A model generated the notes under the pieces. That model was not told where the DNA came from. It worked only from the letters and a program-made list of their open reading frames with translations, and searched no databases. Shown here one piece after another: positions 11,346 to 13,110 of a DNA stretch of 13,110 nt. Positions within the stretch are counted from its first letter, which is position 1. Each line of letters begins with the position of its first letter. Source of the stretch: Verrucomicrobiota bacterium (GTDB taxonomy: Bacteria; Verrucomicrobiota; Verrucomicrobiia; Opitutales; Opitutaceae); NCBI GenBank assembly GCA_023443455.1, contig JAEZUE010000049.1, positions 1 through 13,110 of the forward strand. The letters are read 5' to 3'. Made by a program: the position numbers and the translations under genes.

Positions 11346-12999
11346 CCTGCTTCTCCTCCTCATGACCGCCGCCTCCCAAACCGTGGCGCAGGCCTCCGTG
11401 CCTGCGAAATCCGACTCCGCCGCCGAGTTCAACGTCCGCGCCTTCGGCGCCAAGGGCGACGGTGTCGCCCTCGACTCGCCCGCCATCAACGCCGCCATCG
11501 AGGCCGCCTCCCGGGCCGGCGGCGGCACCGTGCGCCTGCCCGCCGGCCGCTACCTGAGCTTCTCCATCCGTCTGCGGAGCAACCTCGAACTCCGCCTCGA
11601 TCCGGGCGCGGTGATCGTCGCCGCCAAACCCTCCGCCGCGCTCGGCGCGTACGACGCCCCCGAGCCCAACGACTGGGGCGACGTCCACCAGTATCAGGAC
11701 TTCGGCCACAGCCACTGGCACAACAGCCTGCTTTGGGGCGAGGACCTCACCAACGTCTCCATCGTCGGCCCCGGCCTGATCGACGGCACCACCGGCCTCG
11801 CCCGCCACGCCAGTTATCCGTCCTCCGGCCCCAACGGCACCGGCGCGGCGCGCGCCCCCGGCGATCCGCTCCCGCCGGAAGTGCTCGGCGTGGGCAACAA
11901 AGCCATCGCGCTGAAGAACTGCCGCGGCGTCACCCTGCGCGACTTCTCGATCCTCAACGGCGGACACTTCGCCCTGCTCGCCACCGGCGTCGACCACCTC
12001 ACCTGCGACAACCTCAAGCTCGACACCAACCGCGACGGCCTCGACATCGACGGCTGCCGCCACGTGCGCATCGCCAACTGCGCCGTCAACACGCCCAACG
12101 ACGACGCCATCGTCCTCAAGACCAGCTACGCCCTCGGCGAACTGCGCGCCTGCGAGAACATCACCATCACCGGCTGCACCGTCAGCGGCTACGACATCGG
12201 CTCGCTGCTCGACGGCACCTTCCGCCGCACCGTCACCCACGCGCCCGACCGCGACGGCCCCACCGGCCGCATCAAGATCGGCACCGAGTCCAACGGCGAT
12301 TTCCGCAACATCACCGTCGCCAACTGCACCTTCGACCGCTCCCGCGGCCTCGCCCTCGAGACCGTCGACGGTGCCGTCATCGAGGACATCGTCGTCACCA
12401 ACCTCACCCTTCGCGATGTCTCCAATTCCCCGATCTTCCTGCGCCTCGGCAACCGCGCCCGCGGCCCCGTTGGCACACCGATCGGCGCGATCCGCCGCGT
12501 GAAGATCAGCCACGTCGTCGCCTCCGACGCCGACGGCCGCTTCCCGATCCTCATCGCCGGCCTGCCCGAGCATCCGATCGAAGACATCACCCTCTCCGAC
12601 ATCCACGTCGTCTCCCGCGGCGGCATCACCATGGCCGATGTGGCCGCGCAGTCCGACCGGCACGTCAACGCCTTCTTCCTGCGCGCCGACGAACCCGGCG
12701 TCGCCGGCCCGCGCGAACCGTTCGCCGTGCCGGAGCGCGACCGCGCGTATCCCGAGCCGAGCATGTTCGGCCTGTTGCCCGCGTCCGTGCTCTATGCCCG
12801 CCACGTGCGCAACCTCGCCATCGACGGTCTGCGCTACGAATTCACGACATCCGACGAACGCCCGCTCGTGGTGCTCAACGAAGCCGAGCACGTCACGATC
12901 GAGCGTTTCCGCGCCCCGAGACCCGCCGCCGGCACCGAGCCGTACTGGATCACCAACTTCAGCCACGTCGAGACCCACCGCAGCACCCCCGCGCTGTAG
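11329..12999 (+). CDS. GH28 polygalacturonase-like glycoside hydrolase, secreted
   Basis: Right-handed parallel beta-helix enzyme of GH28, which hydrolyses homogalacturonan or rhamnogalacturonan backbones by inversion. The N-terminus AEFNVRAFGAKGDGVALDSPAINAAIEAA (32-60) is the pectate-lyase/GH28 superfamily opening. The catalytic region shows DTNRDGLDIDGC (232-243), NTPNDDAIVLK with the Asp258-Asp259 pair, and RIKIGTESNG (314-323). The classical Gly-His-Gly of fungal endo-enzymes is not evident, which resembles exo-type or rhamnogalacturonan-acting bacterial GH28s. The signal peptide is MFNVRLLLLLLMTAASQTV followed by AQA, cleavage after about residue 22; the site is coded by a type-A REP-like unit. 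556 aa, complete. On the closed circle PL11 begins 71 bases after its stop, in the same direction. Confidence 0.93.
   Translation: MFNVRLLLLLLMTAASQTVAQASVPAKSDSAAEFNVRAFGAKGDGVALDSPAINAAIEAASRAGGGTVRLPAGRYLSFSIRLRSNLELRLDPGAVIVAAKPSAALGAYDAPEPNDWGDVHQYQDFGHSHWHNSLLWGEDLTNVSIVGPGLIDGTTGLARHASYPSSGPNGTGAARAPGDPLPPEVLGVGNKAIALKNCRGVTLRDFSILNGGHFALLATGVDHLTCDNLKLDTNRDGLDIDGCRHVRIANCAVNTPNDDAIVLKTSYALGELRACENITITGCTVSGYDIGSLLDGTFRRTVTHAPDRDGPTGRIKIGTESNGDFRNITVANCTFDRSRGLALETVDGAVIEDIVVTNLTLRDVSNSPIFLRLGNRARGPVGTPIGAIRRVKISHVVASDADGRFPILIAGLPEHPIEDITLSDIHVVSRGGITMADVAAQSDRHVNAFFLRADEPGVAGPREPFAVPERDRAYPEPSMFGLLPASVLYARHVRNLAIDGLRYEFTTSDERPLVVLNEAEHVTIERFRAPRPAAGTEPYWITNFSHVETHRSTPAL
11383..11406 (+). 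repeat. REP-like hairpin, type A variant, in the GH28 signal-peptide region
   Basis: GTGG foot, stem CGCAGGC, loop CTCCGT, stem GCCTGCG, read as VAQASVPA. The loop is that of the inverted copies at 3808 and 9695, while the stem is that of the forward type A, so it bridges the two groups. Its AQA is the predicted signal-peptidase site. Confidence 0.85.
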
Positions 13000-13110
13000 C
13001 CACCGGCCGCCGTGGCGCCGCTCGCCCGAGCGGCGATCCGCCCTCGTCATCATCGCCGCCGTCCTCGACCGTGGCGCAGGCGTCCCTGCCTGCGACCCTC
13101 GACTCCGCCA
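12984..13110. repeat. Terminal direct repeat, right copy
   Basis: Exact copy of bases 1-127. It contains the end of GH28 (to 12999), a type-B hairpin at 13012-13037, a type-A hairpin at 13071-13094, and the first 40 bases of the PL11 reading frame (13071-13110). These are not separate features; they are the same DNA read twice across the circle closure. Confidence 0.93.

Overview
The window is a very GC-rich stretch of bacterial DNA. It carries seven genes, all on the + strand, that together form a pectin (rhamnogalacturonan / homogalacturonan) degradation cluster. In order they are: a PL11 rhamnogalacturonan lyase, a secreted CBM9-like/PKD protein, a GH43 glycosidase, a large GH2 glycosidase with C-terminal accessory domains, a sialate-O-acetylesterase-type (SGNH) esterase, an uncharacterised cytosolic alpha/alpha-toroid-like protein translationally coupled to the esterase, and a GH28 polygalacturonase-like enzyme. 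Five of the seven look secreted. The likely division of labour is: GH28 and PL11 cut the backbone, the esterase removes acetyl groups, GH43 and GH2 trim arabinose/galactose-type side chains, and the CBM9/PKD protein binds polysaccharide. No transporter, regulator, SusC/D pair, RNA gene, transposase, replication or partition gene is present.

The first 127 bases are repeated exactly as the last 127 bases. The contig therefore closes on itself into a circle of 12,983 bp. An overlap equal to a common assembler word size (127) is what a circular path in a de Bruijn graph leaves. A circle without a replication gene suggests a tandem duplication or amplification of a chromosomal locus, an excised circle, or a graph artefact. 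The join lies in a REP-containing spacer between the GH28 stop and the PL11 start. PL11 is also the one extracellular-type enzyme here with no signal peptide.

The most unusual content is a dense family of short hairpin repeats resembling REP elements: a 5' GTGG or GTAG foot followed by a 7-8 bp stem and a 4-6 nt loop. Stem sequences differ between subfamilies but the paired bases change together. Many copies lie between genes (nine or so behind PL11). At least twelve lie inside genes and are translated without breaking the frame. All eight forward copies of the main subfamily are read in the same frame (VAQASLPA-type peptide). In GH43 and GH28 that peptide supplies the AQA signal-peptidase site. 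In GH43 and the esterase, copies occur in inverted-pair (BIME-like) composites with an identical 108-bp period.

The base composition, the absence of Shine-Dalgarno sequences, leaders made of degenerate repeats, and this type of in-gene palindromic repeat suggest a Verrucomicrobiota member (perhaps Opitutales). This is inference from memory of such genomes, not from a marker gene.
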